From the NCBI GenBank assembly GCA_029948255.1, contig JALIZF010001749.1, forward strand, positions 310,001 through 374,000: 64,000 nucleotides of DNA, written 5' to 3'. Of the stretch, positions 12,501 to 21,694 are shown piece after piece. The position numbers and the translations under genes were made by a program. The notes below the pieces were generated by a model. The model saw only the letters and a program-made list of their open reading frames with translations, had not been told where the DNA came from and did not search any database. The DNA comes from Telmatactis stephensoni (Eukaryota; Cnidaria; Anthozoa; Actiniaria; Isophelliidae). How positions within the stretch are numbered: the first letter of the stretch is position 1; every line of letters begins with the position of its first letter.

Positions 12501-15500
12501 GTGATCGCCCAGAGAATTTTATCCAACCCTCCAAAGTCAGGCAATGTTTGATTACCTTGTAAAATGTTTCTCCATGGTAGCTTTCCATATCGGGGGATAA
12601 TTTCTTTTCTAATAACTACACGAAAAAAAAAACAGTTTGAAAATAAACAACAACATACAACTACAACAACAACAATAGAGACAGCAACAACGATGATAAC
12701 AATAACAACACGCTATTCAAACGAACAATCCCCTGCAAGCAGAGTCTCCAAATGGTAATTTTTGGGAAAACGAACATAACAAAGTTGAAATAAAATTGTT
12801 TGAAGCGCGCTAGCAATAGAATAAAGAACCTTTAATGCCAGGAATAGGGCTATAGCTAGCTTAAAAGGATTTGTACAACTTACTAGTGGTGTAAGATGGA
12901 CGAAAGCCATAAGGATCCATGTGAAGCGCGGTGTGAGCAAGAAGACCTGCATGCACAACACAACCGATTTGATTGGTTTACTTAAAAGAAATACTCAGCT
13001 AGGTAATCATTAGTGGTCATAATGTGAAGTCACAGCAGCCATCTTGGATGAACTTCAACGAAAGATTTTGTCATTAGCGTCTGTTGGTCATTCATTCAAA
13101 ATGGCTACTATTTCTTTATCTTTTGATTCCCGAAGGAATGGAAGAAATCCAATTAACTATTATAGTTCCTTGCACTCAAGCTGACGCAACTTGAAACAAT
13201 TGAAACAACTTCAGTTAACTCACCACTTGGTAGATGAGGTGGACGATCTCCTACAATTCCTGTGCATGAAGTAAATATGAGAAATATTTACTAGATGATA
13301 ATATCTTTTCTTTCAGAGTGGTTTGAAATCCTTTGGTAGGTACAATCATATTAAACATGGCTACCACAGACGACACTGACTTTACATGAGGTCAACCAGT
13401 TTTACGATGTATAGTATACGTCAGGTAGCTTATCATTAGGCATGTATCGTACCTCGCTTTATGCACAGTTCATTTATCAAAGATAGAAAACTTAGAGAAA
13501 GTCCAAAATCAAATCGCCATACCTGTCCAGTACTGAGAAAATGCTCCAACACCTCCACACATCTCGAACGGGTTGTCAAAACATGGCATATCACACTTTT
13601 TAGGAGCAGTCTATGGAAAAAAATGTTATCTTCAGTTAGCAAAAAAATGTTATTGGTAGAACTCCTCATAGGTGGACGCAATGCCTGCAAATGCATACAG
13701 TCATTTGAAAAAACGTTGTCACTGAAGGGCTTCGCGAAACATATTATTAGCCACATCTTGAGCTCGCAGTGTTTCTATTTTAATTATTCATACATCAAGC
13801 ATACAGCGAATATTTATGCTGACAAGTAGTTCGGACAAAAGTCCTTGGCAAGAAAACTGTAGCGCGAGAAAATGTGAGCTAAATAATAAGTGTTTCAGTG
13901 GTTTTTACCCATGCTCCAATTCGCGCTAGTTGCATAGTCGCGGAGCAGGTCAGCGACAACATTTTTCAAGCGACTGTAAACATTACAATTCTTAAGTACA
14001 AACCGACATTTTCACATTATGTTTTGACATCCTGCTCTGTTCGATTAGCCAATGAATGTTCTATTTGGCACTTTACATAACAATTGTTAACGCTTCATAC
14101 TTTTACTTCATACTTCATACTTCATACTTCATACTCTTAAAAGCTTTGTGCCTGTCTATTGGAAACCCACCTCCCCCCATTAGCTGAGCACTCTAGCTAC
14201 TGCACAGAATTTTCAATCCTACCTGATAACCTTTGTTGTAGGCGTTCCCGCAAAAACACAGATCAGAATTTCTAAGTGCAGCGATGCTGTAGCCCTGCGC
14301 ATTACATGTATCGACGCATGCGCCTACAGTAGCTGGTCTGGTTGGTATGAAGATCGTTAGATATCTTGGTACTTGATCACGAAAACACCCAAGGTACGCG
14401 GGCTCATCTAGAATAATGAAAACATGTTGGAGTCTGTGACTTCTACGCTTCCACATATACTTATGATATTGTATTTCAAGCACTTTTCGCTCAATAACTT
14501 AACGTGGCGGTCGACATTTTTATACTAGCGCAAGTATAAGTATAAGCACAAGCACCGCGCATAGATTCGGTAATATTACCGTTCATAAGCAATAGTTTTC
14601 TTTTCTTTCGCATCTATCAGATAACTAAGCACGTATCTGACTTTGTGTTCATCCTTCGCACTTTTGTCACTGTTTGGTAATTTTTTGCAACGGTCTATGC
14701 ATTTCAGTTAGCAGTAGTGCAACTATATACCACACATTGATATCACAGTGCGCTTATAAAGCAAATGCACGATGACCCTGTTGGGTTGAAGATTAAAGGG
14801 TTGGTAATGTATGTCCTACAGGGTCTTTGCTGAGGGACTTTGACTTGCATGAGATATTTCTTCATCTTCATATCACGTAATTTTTCACCAAGTCTTTGGG
14901 TACGAGCACCAATGATTAGGATGTGCAAGATGGTATATGTTCTCGTCATGTTATGTTTGAGGTTACGTAATCCCGCAAAGTTTTAATTTGAAAACGCATC
15001 TTCTGCCGTTCGTTTTTGTTATCTACATTGAACTAGCATTTTTTAGACAAAAGAAAAACGTCGTTTTAACGTGGATAAGAGTCCTAATCGTAACCGTAAC
15101 AACCGTAACCGTAACAACCGTAACCGTAACCGTAACCAAAAGGTACATTTTCAAATGTATTCGGAATTAGTATGCCAGGCGTCATAAAATCACGATGGAT
15201 ACTGGTTCTAAAACATATTACTTACTGCATACAACTGATTTATTAAATACTCTGATGTCATTCTTTGTTTGGTAGATGTACGAACCATCTTTGTACCAAA
15301 CCATGTATCGTCCATCCTACGATTTCCCGGATGTGAGCTGGTTTGTACGCGAAGGAATGGGGACGATGAACAACTACTGGATCACCCCAGTGGATCTGTA
15401 GGTAAATGTAGAGAGATCGTCTTTAGCAACAACAACATTTGATAAATGTTTGTTTTCTTTTATGCGATAATTTCGCAATCTATGTAAAGGATTTAGTACT

Positions 15501-17805
15501 GGTCACAGACTACAGCTTTCATGTAAAGCAGTTTTCATACATCTAGTTCAAAAAACGTTGTCACAGTTCAAAGCTGAACAAGCGTCAATCCAAGACTGAA
15601 ATAAATGCTGATTTTATGTCGGTAAAGTAGTCAAATCAGACTTCTTTGTTAGAACTATAATTAAAAATGTGAGCATTTTCACATGTTTGTTAGTATATTA
15701 CACTCAAATCTATTCAGATAAAAAGTCTGATTTAAATACGTTACCAGTAAAACCAGCCATCATTTCGGTGTTGGCTTGATCGACGCTTGTTGCTTTGAAC
15801 CGCGACAAGGTTTTTCGAAATAGCCAGTGTATATATAAGTGTACGTACCGCGCCGTGCTGTGGCCCTGTGGCCGTGTCTACCGTGATTTATAGAAGCATT
15901 ACACATTCGTGTCGTAACTAGCTGTGTCGGCCGTGCAGTGACAATTAATGCAATTACAGGGATTTCTATAAAATTCGAAATAATTTCTGCCGTAACCTCG
16001 CCGTTTTCAGAGTCTAAGTCAAACTGTTTTAATGTGCTTGTCACGGCTTCGTCACAGTAGCCCTTGCAACGGTTGCGCGCGTTTTTTTTTTTTTTTTTTG
16101 CAGAAGTAGATGGTAATAGCGATGGTTGCGCGCAACGGTTGAAACCGTTGAATTATTGCGCGCAAAACGTTGCATCGTTACAGGAAACGTTTTATCGTGA
16201 ATAACTGACTGCATGTTAATAATTACCTCGTGGTCGTCAGGAATCCTGTCCTCTAGTATACCATATCTATCATGTAAGTTATAGCTAAGCCTATTGCCAT
16301 TATCAAACAATACACTAAGAACATTCGTTAATGACTCCACCACACCCTTGTAATAGTTTCCATTCTTCCATCGACCCACTATTCGTGTGTCCGGTTCCAA
16401 GCAATCTACAGACAGAAAATATAGAAAAACATTACACTTACAGCTAGAGAATAAAGCATACATTCAACAAATTACATTAAATTGGACTTTAGGGCGTCAC
16501 CCTCGATAACTACAATTAATTATAAGTGTATAAGAAGAAAATCAATTTTTCTGTGCAAATACATAACGACGACCCCACTGAAAATGCAATCGTTTGACAT
16601 AGAGTACACTGGGTGCATGACAGAGATTTATCTCGTGTTAGGTTTCGTGAATCTACAACTTATGATTAGCAGGGAATACATGCGTGCAAAACGTGATTCA
16701 AACCGAAAGTATAAAGAATTTTCTAAGTGTTTAACTTTTATCTTTGGTGAACTTGAAGCACTTTGAATTGCAAGCTTCAACTGCCTTTAGTTTACACTCT
16801 GGAAGAGCATTTTTGTAATGAAGAGATCTCGTGTTTATAAAGTTACCATACCATACCATACCATACCATACCATACCAACCATACCATACCACACCACAC
16901 CATACCATACCATACCATACCCTTTACCATACCATACCATACCATATCACACCATACCATATAATACTCTCATACAGTTTTTCTTACACTCGGTAAATTC
17001 GGTAAACCACAGGTAGCCCAAGATTGCACATTTTTTGTATTTGAAATATATCTGATTTATCCCTGATTTAGGGCTTCACAAATGATCACACTTTGTACAA
17101 TTTGTGAATACAGCAACAATTTTAACTCACTGCTGTTAGGTTTGATTTTCTGTCCAATCTTGCTTGGAAATATACGCATGCGCAATCATTTTGCACGCGT
17201 GTGATCACGGGATAAACTTTTTTTAGGCACACACTAACGTTTCTCGGGACAAATGTTGTTGCCGAGACAAATTTCTGCTGGCCCTTTACGCCAAACAAGA
17301 CTAATTAACCCCAACGCGCAAGTAAAATATCAAGGAAAGTCATTTTAGACAAGTAAATGAAAGTCTAATCTGGAAAATTTTGGAATGTTATTTATGTTTC
17401 ATATCCGTGCGTGCGTGCGTCAGTTGATGCTGTGGCCACCCAAGGAAACATTTTACGAAAACATGTTTTCTCGTCTAGCCATGCAGGGCCTCACTCTCTA
17501 ATTATGAAACATAGTGCGAGGCAGACTTCTGACACCCCTGCAGGGTAGGCAAAGAGAAGCACAGTGTGGAAATTACTGAAAATGCAAGCGCGACAATCAC
17601 TACAGATTAGTAGTGAACCAGTGACTCGACAACAATGAGATTCCGCGCCGAATATAAGCCAATCTACACTGATCATATGTTTAGAGAGTTTCAAATTCGA
17701 TTAAAAATTAAAAATAACTGTAAGGTTGCAATACGTACCTGAATAGCAGAAAACAACTTTGCACGTTAACACCACAACTACCAATACTAGTTCATACAAG
17801 TTCAT
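1..17805 (-). CDS. Secreted Tudor-like/WSC-domain protein with lysine-rich repeats (multi-exon, 3' end cut by window edge)
   Basis: Gene model assembled by hand. Supported exons, in transcript order, are 17805-17739, 16405-16227, (15395-15302 tentative), 14407-14223, 13610-13523, 13250-13224, 12946-12884, 11362-11153, 10482-10354, (9771-9760 tentative), 4689-4410, (4140-4108 tentative) and 3532-1. From 17805 to 10354 every junction agrees in phase, if the tentative second exon is accepted. Between 10354 and 3532 at least one exon is missing from my model, because the 33-nt exon ends in phase 2 while the 3532 exon needs phase 1. Two adjacent genes are therefore possible. The product starts with a signal peptide, then a Tudor-like module, one complete WSC domain, Pro/Thr/Trp-rich linkers, a second WSC domain, and a long Lys/Ser/Thr/Glu-rich tail. 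WSC domains bind carbohydrate in other proteins, so an extracellular or cell-surface role is likely. I do not recognise the gene. Confidence 0.6.
1627..2005 (-). repeat. Two tandem coding repeats of about 65 residues
   Basis: Two near-identical units begin AKELDKSVQKSAKLSKKQ and contain VAQTLASI and VESLDEDRGS before ending ESLHESAK. They lie directly downstream (in the coding sense) of the 37-residue array, within the same open frame. Confidence 0.85.
2007..2675 (-). repeat. Six tandem 37-residue (111-bp) coding repeats
   Basis: Six units begin Asn-Asn-Thr-Arg-(Tyr/Asp)-(Thr/Ser)-Ser-Lys-Thr-Ala-Gly-His, contain NKIKIKSVKL and end SQTRKSG. The last unit has one extra Ala. Units differ by few bases, so they arose or were homogenised recently. 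The mirror plus-strand frame is also open across the array and is only a shadow. Confidence 0.9.
3576..3815 (-). other. Unassigned open frame, probably a dispersed-repeat fragment
   Basis: A frame without a long Met start reads CIVIHEYDNEVWGIALAWNK, then KPGEVQVVIGSMM and SLGWVGRQPSFFLDSNEVE, ending at TAA. It looks protein-like in composition but has no clear acceptor, no donor and no adjoining exon. It lies in the intron just upstream (gene sense) of the 3532 exon. A relic of a repeated element is more likely than a gene. Confidence 0.25.
4108..4140 (-). CDS. Possible 33-nt Cys-rich micro-exon
   Basis: A strong acceptor (ctttatttcag) and a strong donor (gtaagt) enclose 33 nt. Read in the phase left by WSC domain 2 it gives CWVCVACEPS, which would supply extra cysteines just after the domain. 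It does not restore the phase needed by the 3532 exon, so a further exon is missing or this one is not used. Confidence 0.3.
4410..4689 (-). CDS. Exon: WSC domain 2
   Basis: Acceptor ccattatag, 280 nt, donor gtttgt. The frame reads RYLGCFADD, SCILKC, QRASQCFCGNSYSKYG, EEECNMKCPG and GAAKLSIF, a whole WSC domain in a single exon. Seven of the eight usual cysteines are present. The place of the last one (Cys-Gly-Gly) reads Leu-Arg-Trp-Gly. The entering phase fits this gene, but the preceding exon is far upstream (about 5 kb), with the TRIM-NHL gene in between on the other strand. Confidence 0.75.
6033..6120. mobile_element. Short palindromic element (MITE-like) upstream of the TRIM-NHL start
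   Basis: Perfect 36-bp arms at 6033-6068 and 6085-6120 (arm start TCAATCTCGTACCCAGAGCC) are separated by 16 bases. ACTTGCA lies on both outer sides, the appearance of a 7- to 8-bp target-site duplication as made by hAT-type elements. The element ends 76 bases before the chosen start codon. Confidence 0.8.
6197..8347 (+). CDS. TRIM-NHL E3 ubiquitin ligase (TRIM2/3/71-like), intronless
   Basis: A single 716-residue frame. An upstream in-frame ATG at 6173 is possible, but MEAFLSSLQERAQC at 6197 starts right at the RING. RING ligands are C14, C17, C29, H31, C34, C37, C53 and C56. B-box 1 is near 94-140 (WQCLDCDRSLCDEC) and B-box 2 at 152-192 (CKMHRSDTLEFFCKDC, then GDHKGHKS). A coiled coil covers about 205-265, a filamin/Ig repeat about 345-440 (FTPQVPGQLTAEVQLNGIPV), and NHL beta-propeller repeats run to the C-terminus. 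The family ubiquitinates targets and binds RNA or proteins through NHL. Lack of introns points to retroposition or to a known intron-poor TRIM lineage. It lies opposite to, and inside an intron of, the WSC gene model. Confidence 0.93.
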   Translation: MEAFLSSLQERAQCSLCDQILAEPKLLQCFHTFCKSCIQKHAQPKEEVYNFKCPKCSSETFLQDLSNDVEDLHSSPLHTRMLQVLAFVESEKSCSVSSTHSPALWQCLDCDRSLCDECLNSHAVFTEDHQVVSLLDLKKDNLESMLKRENTCKMHRSDTLEFFCKDCDVLMCSICLRGDHKGHKSLTLQDVSAMDKDSLSTTMEEIDRLRSNDLERKLQEEIAIKMKNDGEKAKKEVQKLTKKLVKFLIDQEQQLLNQIESSIAKADRNFRIIRHLPAAKEYIQKILHDGIASYMVAKTIEFSPYKSDTSGIVFYPDEYWSQRVLKGKLGNAKMTFKSSSVLSEIQVDSNFQAFTKAKMSILTKFSTGEINYDDSDEADIQISPVDDVKVDENIPKTDGKIELEFTPQVPGQLTAEVQLNGIPVSNSPIVLNVKPQHIQKINVDSRLDNALNSRSGKVSGIAVNETNSRIAVADSRFHCVRVVTMDGELLMMFGGKGSELGQLHHPQDLAFLNDTDLVIGELNNHRVSVINTSTGALIRTFGCHGSGNGEFSGPSGIHIDEERNIIVSDFNNCRVQAFTKDGDYQYQFTMPIPDAYPQKTVTHNGLFYVSDRINGMIHVIQMNDGSTTRVSTIGQKGEGVGQLQCPIGLAIDNDHNLLVCDRDSYLLKKFTLDGRFIGESSKLRKKPLWVAVLKDNQLMCSCTDGRVIFFRNVNSS
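8348..9759. other. No gene seen; intron of the WSC gene model
   Basis: Holds the TRIM 3' UTR, a (GTT)n microsatellite at about 8606-8651, and otherwise AT-rich sequence with no frame I trust. A 22-nt stretch near 9413-9434 on the minus strand has an acceptor and a donor, but its phase does not fit the gene. Confidence 0.5.
8439..8444 (+). promoter_or_regulatory. Candidate polyadenylation signal of the TRIM-NHL gene
   Basis: AATAAA lies about 90 bases after the stop codon, the usual kind of distance for a short 3' UTR. It is embedded in an A-rich stretch, so it could be chance. Confidence 0.45.
9760..9771 (-). CDS. Possible 12-nt micro-exon of WSC gene
   Basis: Acceptor gtcttag and donor gtgagt enclose AGAAACTTGCTG, giving Glu-Lys-Leu-Ala plus a half codon, in the same phase as the neighbouring exons. 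Such short matches occur by chance, so this is only a candidate. Confidence 0.25.
10354..10482 (-). CDS. Linker exon of WSC gene
   Basis: Acceptor attttcag, then LKATIPPAATTSQRFNNKMH and NYHYTTRQGYFKSPKQLVQ, then donor gtaact. It is 129 nt and keeps the 2-nt-in, 1-nt-out phase of this gene. The Pro/Thr start resembles the start of the 3532 exon (TIKPPPVFYGTK), suggesting related exons. Confidence 0.55.
10713..11072. mobile_element. Palindromic MITE-like element, about 360 bp
   Basis: The left end CTGGGTACGAG and right end CTCGTACCCAG are inverted copies. Inner blocks also mirror (GAAAGAGCACATCGAGCT against AGCTCGATGTGCTCTTTC), and the centre is a near-perfect hairpin at about 10858-10919. 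The whole element can fold on itself. It lies in an intron between two WSC-gene exons. Confidence 0.75.
11153..11362 (-). CDS. Trp-rich linker exon of WSC gene
   Basis: Acceptor tgtttcag is followed by 210 nt and donor gtataa. The peptide contains SSPWRWNALTSSWQR, DGKQFRWNKNK and NNLIWNWNGKTWIPG. Seven Trp in about 70 residues is unusual. A repeated Trp-x-Trp-Asn pattern suggests an internally duplicated, possibly carbohydrate-binding or structural segment. Phase fits both neighbours. Confidence 0.6.
11577..11830. repeat. Repeat-like stretch with mirrored segments
   Basis: Contains GTTGCGCGTAACTGTTGTTG and ACACGGTGCAACTG with a partly mirrored TTGCACCGTGTGTCC. Similar GCGCGCAACGGTTG palindromes occur at 16063-16180. 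Probably fragments of one MITE-like family. Confidence 0.35.
11890..11995 (-). repeat. tRNA-derived SINE-like sequence
   Basis: On the minus strand the B-box-like GAGTTCGAGTCCC is followed by a body ending TGTTGCTTTCTCCCTTGCCA. The same body follows a B box at 34110-34243, so the two are copies of one SINE-like family. Confidence 0.5.
12884..12946 (-). CDS. 63-nt linker exon of WSC gene
   Basis: Acceptor gcatgcag and donor gtaagt flank a frame reading LLAHTALHMDPYGFRPSYTT. Phase (2 nt in, 1 nt out) matches the exons on both sides. The short Pro/Tyr-rich peptide has no recognised fold. Confidence 0.55.
13224..13250 (-). CDS. 27-nt micro-exon in WSC gene linker
   Basis: The acceptor aattgtag and strong donor gtgagt flank 27 nt encoding GDRPPHLPS with flanking half codons. 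It enters with 2 nt and leaves with 1 nt, the same phase as its neighbours, so it can be included or skipped without changing frame. Confidence 0.5.
13523..13610 (-). CDS. Exon: WSC domain 1, C-terminal half
   Basis: Acceptor ccatag, then TAPKKCDMPC and FEMCGGVGAFSQYWTG, then donor gtatgg. The Cys-x3-Cys pair and the final Cys-Gly-Gly complete an eight-cysteine WSC domain with the previous exon. The exon is 88 nt, entering in phase 0 and leaving in phase 1. Confidence 0.78.
14097..14136. repeat. (TTCATAC)n short tandem repeat
   Basis: Five or so copies of CTTCATA lie beside the donor side of WSC domain 1 exon 14407-14223. Confidence 0.7.
14223..14407 (-). CDS. Exon: WSC domain 1, N-terminal half
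   Basis: After a ttctag acceptor the frame reads EPAYLGCF, then ACVDTC, ALRNSDLCFCGNAY, and ends KGYQ before donor gtaggatt. The Gly-Cys-Phe start, the Cys-x3-Cys pair and the Cys-x-Cys-Gly-Asn signature are diagnostic of the WSC fold. The exon ends in phase 0 and the next exon carries the remaining three cysteines. Confidence 0.8.
15302..15395 (-). CDS. Tentative exon 3: continuation of Tudor-like region
   Basis: A tacag acceptor in phase 0, as required by the previous exon, opens a frame reading IHWGDPVVVHRPHSFAYKPA and then HIREIVGWTIH. The VVVHRPHSFAYKPAHIREI stretch resembles a second barrel half. The donor is uncertain. A weak site (catg|gtttgg) gives the phase 1 needed by the next exon, while a much stronger gtaagt lies near 15230 but only after an in-frame stop. 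Confidence 0.35.
16227..16405 (-). CDS. Exon 2: Tudor-like domain
   Basis: The acceptor (tctgtag) is followed by 2 nt plus 59 codons, ending at GAG before the donor gtaatt. The peptide contains VGRWKNGNYYKGVV and then VLFDNGNRLSYNLHD. This is the pattern of a Tudor/agenet-type barrel: a basic-aromatic strand, a Lys-Gly-Val strand, then a Phe-Asp-Asn/Asp-Gly turn. Tudor domains usually sit in intracellular proteins, yet this one directly follows a signal peptide. Family assignment rests on pattern only. Confidence 0.6.
16844..16966. repeat. (CCATA)n pentanucleotide microsatellite
   Basis: About twenty imperfect CCATA units are interrupted by CCACA and CCTTTA variants. Open frames on both strands here are low-complexity shadows. 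Confidence 0.9.
17739..17805 (-). CDS. Exon 1: signal peptide of the WSC/Tudor-like gene
   Basis: The ATG at 17805 opens 22 codons reading MNLYELVLVVVVLTCKVVFC and then YS, a textbook signal peptide with a Val/Leu core. It ends at CAG followed by the donor gtacgt, in phase 1. The next exon begins with two bases that complete a GAT codon, so the mature protein begins near Asp-Cys-Leu-Glu-Pro. This start is chosen because it is the only Met that gives a hydrophobic leader with a compatible splice phase. Confidence 0.72.
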
Positions 17806-20299
17806 CGTATTAGTTCAAGTATTTCTTAATTTGTTTAGCGATTCCTGCAGTCTTGTAAAGGAGTATAGGTCAAAAACATAGTATTTTCATCCACAGTCAA
17901 GATATTAAACAACGATTTATCGTAGCATCCACAAACACGTAATTCCCAAATTGTTTTTCTCGCTTTCATAGTGAAGTTGAAAATCAAAGTGAACCATCCA
18001 TTGGGATTTCCTTGTAAAGATCTTGCCACTCAGTGATTTTGGTACTTCCAGATATTATAATTGGTCTAGTTGGAAGATCTGACGATGACCAGTCAATGAA
18101 TGTCTTCACGGAAACTGATACAATCAGGCGGTTCTTTGATGAGTTGCTTGGCTGTTAGTCTGCTGTTCCAACGATTTTTGCAGCAGGTTTCGACTTTGAT
18201 GCTTTGTCTCAGTTGAAAAAAACCTTGGACGCTTCTACATTCTACAAATAACTACTAAACGAGATCCATATAGAAAAACAATTACCAGATAGAGTTTAAA
18301 TGAACTGCAATCAAGTTTTTGAATTTCTTTGTATGTGCCAAAAAGAAATAATATTTTCTCAACTGCCAAGATGATGAAAATCTAAACTGTTTAAAAGCAA
18401 AATTTTCATCAAAATTAATTCAAAACACTAAGAGATCAGCCGTGATTTCCAAAGACAAAGGACAAGTCATGAATTATTAATAGACTTGAAAGCTGCTTTG
18501 CTTGTCTCGAAAGGCCACAGGGCATTTTGTTTATATGGACCCAGCTAGTGCTATATTGAGCAGGTACTTGACCACCAGGCAAAAAGATGACCCCCTGGCT
18601 TTCAGGCTAGTGTTATTCAATGTTAAAACAAATTTACAGAAACAATAATAAATACAAAAGCTTTGTAAATAAGCGCGAAGTAGTTATAAGCAAGGAAGTT
18701 ACATCATCACTGCGAAATTCCTTGGAATGGGCTACACCCACAGTGATTAGGATAAATTGGAAAGTGAGTCTGAATGGGACTAACTGACAACTGACAAACG
18801 GCCTATAAAGTTTTATCTGACAACTACCGAAATGGCTTTAAATTGAACTGACAACTGACTTTTGTGTCACCTGTGTTTAACAATTCAACCAACAGTTAAA
18901 GGAGATGTTGGTTTGTCTCCCTCCTTCCATTAGGCTTCCCTTCGTTTATTGGAGTTTTAATACAATATATGACAAAATAAAGTATATCGCTGATTAATAT
19001 ATGTATAATTAATCAGTTACGATTACAAAAACTAAAGTTAAAAAAAATAATCAGTGATTAGACGAGTCGTTTAATTTTAGTCCTTAGAAATAAATATAAA
19101 AGTCATCAGGAAGACCGCCAGAGGCTTCCAAACTGGTTTTAATTATGGGAACCTACCAGTGGGAAAACTATCATGGACTGTCTGCGCAAAGACACACGTG
19201 CACAGACGACAACTGAGATCAAGTCGTTAATGATAGACCGCATACTCTGGGGAGGGATCGTCAATTTTGCTCGGACTATTGTCCGTCCAACGTAACTAAG
19301 TAAAGTAAGTAAATGGCGACTGATATAAGGTTCAAAAGTTAACTGACAACTGACATTTGTACTCCCATCCAGACTCTCTGGACAGCGCAGCTGGTTTTTA
19401 CTTCGTCAGGCCAGTGAAAACACATCGAAAATGTTTTAAATGAAGATGCATTAGTGTCAGTACGGACCGCAGCAGCAGGAGCGCGCGTAACTTGCTTTAA
19501 TTGCTTCAGTCAACCATCAAATTGCATCTTTCAATAATAATTTGAATATAATGATGAATATAACTGCTTCGAATTTTTTGGGATGCTTGTGTAGATTAAT
19601 TAGAATATATCATGAATGATGATCTAATTAACGAAATTTGACAATGAAGAATGTATCGAGAGAAAGAAATAGGATATCGATGAAGAAGAATCTAGATTGT
19701 TATTGGATTAGCCAGCGAAACACGGAGGTATTGTCACGCAAGAACAGCAAGTTGGTGACCAGATAACAAAAAAGGATTCAGTAGCACAATAAAAAGTTCG
19801 AAAAAGTAGTCAGAAAAAAAGAGAGTGCAAGAGATACAGGACAAACTCCTCTTGAATGAAATCCACTGAACTGCTGTAAGGACGAGCTGATGATCGAATA
19901 ACACGTGACATTTAGATTGTCCAGGAAGTTATCAGAAATATTGCGGATACCTGTGTAGGCCAATTAGATGACGTCACGAATACACGATTTAGTTAATGAT
20001 ATGTAGAATTAGTTCACACAAACCGCGTACGTATACAGTAATGTTAGTCTGTGAAACATAAACATTCACCAAACTTCAGTTACCTGACGAAGACCAAAGG
20101 TTTTAATTGGTCGCAAAGTAGCACACTTGTTACAAATCACCATTTTCCAGTGAGCGATTTTATTTTTTTACTGATAATTTACTATCTATGGATGCCTGAT
20201 AATATTCATATTTAAACCTACACATGTTTCCTGCCTGTTGTCCTCTCTCGGCTTTCACTACTTCCTGCAGGAATTATCTTAAAACTGATGCAGACAACA

Positions 20300-20660
20300 A
20301 AGGATTCTATTTGTTGGTGTGGAGACTTAAAAGCTAGCTTCTTGCAAATCAAGCTCAGTGAAGAAGACAGGACGTAACACTGTCACTGTGAGCGAAAAAA
20401 GATCAATTCAACAGCATACGACAGTCGTCAGCAATTCAGAGGTTTACAAGTTCTCTGTTGTGTCATTTAAAAATGTCAAGTGTCATCATACTTTCTCTCA
20501 ATGCACAATACATCTCTGCATTCTGACAAGTACGCATCTAGAAAACGATCCGGTGGTGGTGGGCCCCAATACAGCAAGTATGCCATACCGTATTTGTTCG
20601 CAAAGGCACAAACACTCGATGAGCACAATGAACAGACAATTAAAGAATATCCAAACACTT
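20300..20660 (+). pseudogene. Degenerate retrotransposon reverse-transcriptase fragment
   Basis: The frame reads GDLKASFLQIKLSEEDRT then stops. The Asp-Leu-Lys-Ala-x-Phe-Leu-Gln-Ile pattern with a following acidic Glu-Asp-Arg is typical of the RT region of Gypsy or BEL/Pao elements. A later frame has NSEVYKFSVVSF, similar to the next RT block. Stops and frame changes show it is dead. Confidence 0.4.
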
Positions 20661-21539
20661 ATTAGAAAATTCGATCTATGCTAAAGCGGAGGCGGAAAAT
20701 GGTTTGATGCGAAGCATTCACCAGAGAATCTACAACCAAGATTATGATGCAGTCAATTAAGTCGCCTTAACTCGCCCCAAGTTGCCCAAAGCTACGGCGG
20801 CGGGAATAGGCCTATGTAACGACTGAGATAAATCATGTCTATGTTCAGGAAGACAAACTGAAAATAGCGAGTAGTTTTGGTTGTGGCGTCGGTGTATAAA
20901 GATAAGTGGGAGTTTTGTTCACCTATAGGGAAAGGCAAAGGCGCTCGAAACGTCAGTTATGTAAATTCTTTCTTATTACGGTGTTACAGATTTCCATCAT
21001 TTATTCCCTACATATGTTCAGAAAGTTTTGGCAATATTCCTTTAGGCTAGCGACGTGGTGTTATCGAGTTTGCTGATTGTTGACGACTGATCGGTGAACT
21101 AGACAGTTTTGCACCAAGTAAAGAAATTTCAGCCTACTCTAGGTATTGAATCTGATGTTCTACGGGCGCAACATGCCGGCAGTTCCCGACGCAGACGATC
21201 TGTGTTTGGAAGTTCGAGACTCCTCCTCAGTAGGCTACTGCACTGCCCCATAGGCGCTTTGACTACTATTACAGAACACGTGGAGCTGTATCTTTGAAAT
21301 TTCAAACGGACTGCAGCTGTAAACCTAATTGTGAAGGAGATGCATTCAGTACTTTGCTTGGAGGTGTCTGAGAAATGCTCACTCAGACGAGCCACCCTGA
21401 GTCGAGGGTAAAAAGGATTAATTATCTCAAATCCATTTCGCTCCCTCACCATCGTTACCAAAATTACAGCCACAGAGTCACTTGTATTTCAGGTTTTGCT
21501 CGTTTTGTTGCTAAGAACTCTAAGAACTGCAACTGTTAA

Positions 21540-21694
21540 AAACGACTGCTTTAGTTACATGTTTGCCGTGAGGGAGCACGGTCCAAGAAAACGTTTTGTC
21601 AACTTCTCTTAGTTTAAACTTTGGAAGAGAGTTGATGGCTCTTACTTCACTGCGGAGATTGTTCCATAGTTTAGTCCCACTGAAGTAAAAACTA
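21540..21694 (-). pseudogene. C-terminal relic of a non-LTR retrotransposon
   Basis: The minus strand reads FYFSGTKLWNNLRSEVRAIN, then SLPKFKLREVDK. This Trp-Asn-x-Leu-x-Ser/Asp-Ile/Val pattern followed by a Lys-rich helix is the common end of LINE RT proteins in invertebrates. No intact RT domain is present upstream. Confidence 0.5.

Noticed and set aside
15095..15137. AACCGT repeats as an interstitial telomere
   Set aside because: The unit is CCGTAA, not the TTAGGG-type metazoan telomere unit; treated as a short tandem repeat.
15279..15401. Plus-strand frame reading MYEPSLYQTMYRPSYDFPDV
   Set aside because: Attractive composition, but it overlaps the minus-strand candidate exon that has an acceptor in the correct phase and Tudor-like residues, and it has no plus-strand partner exon.
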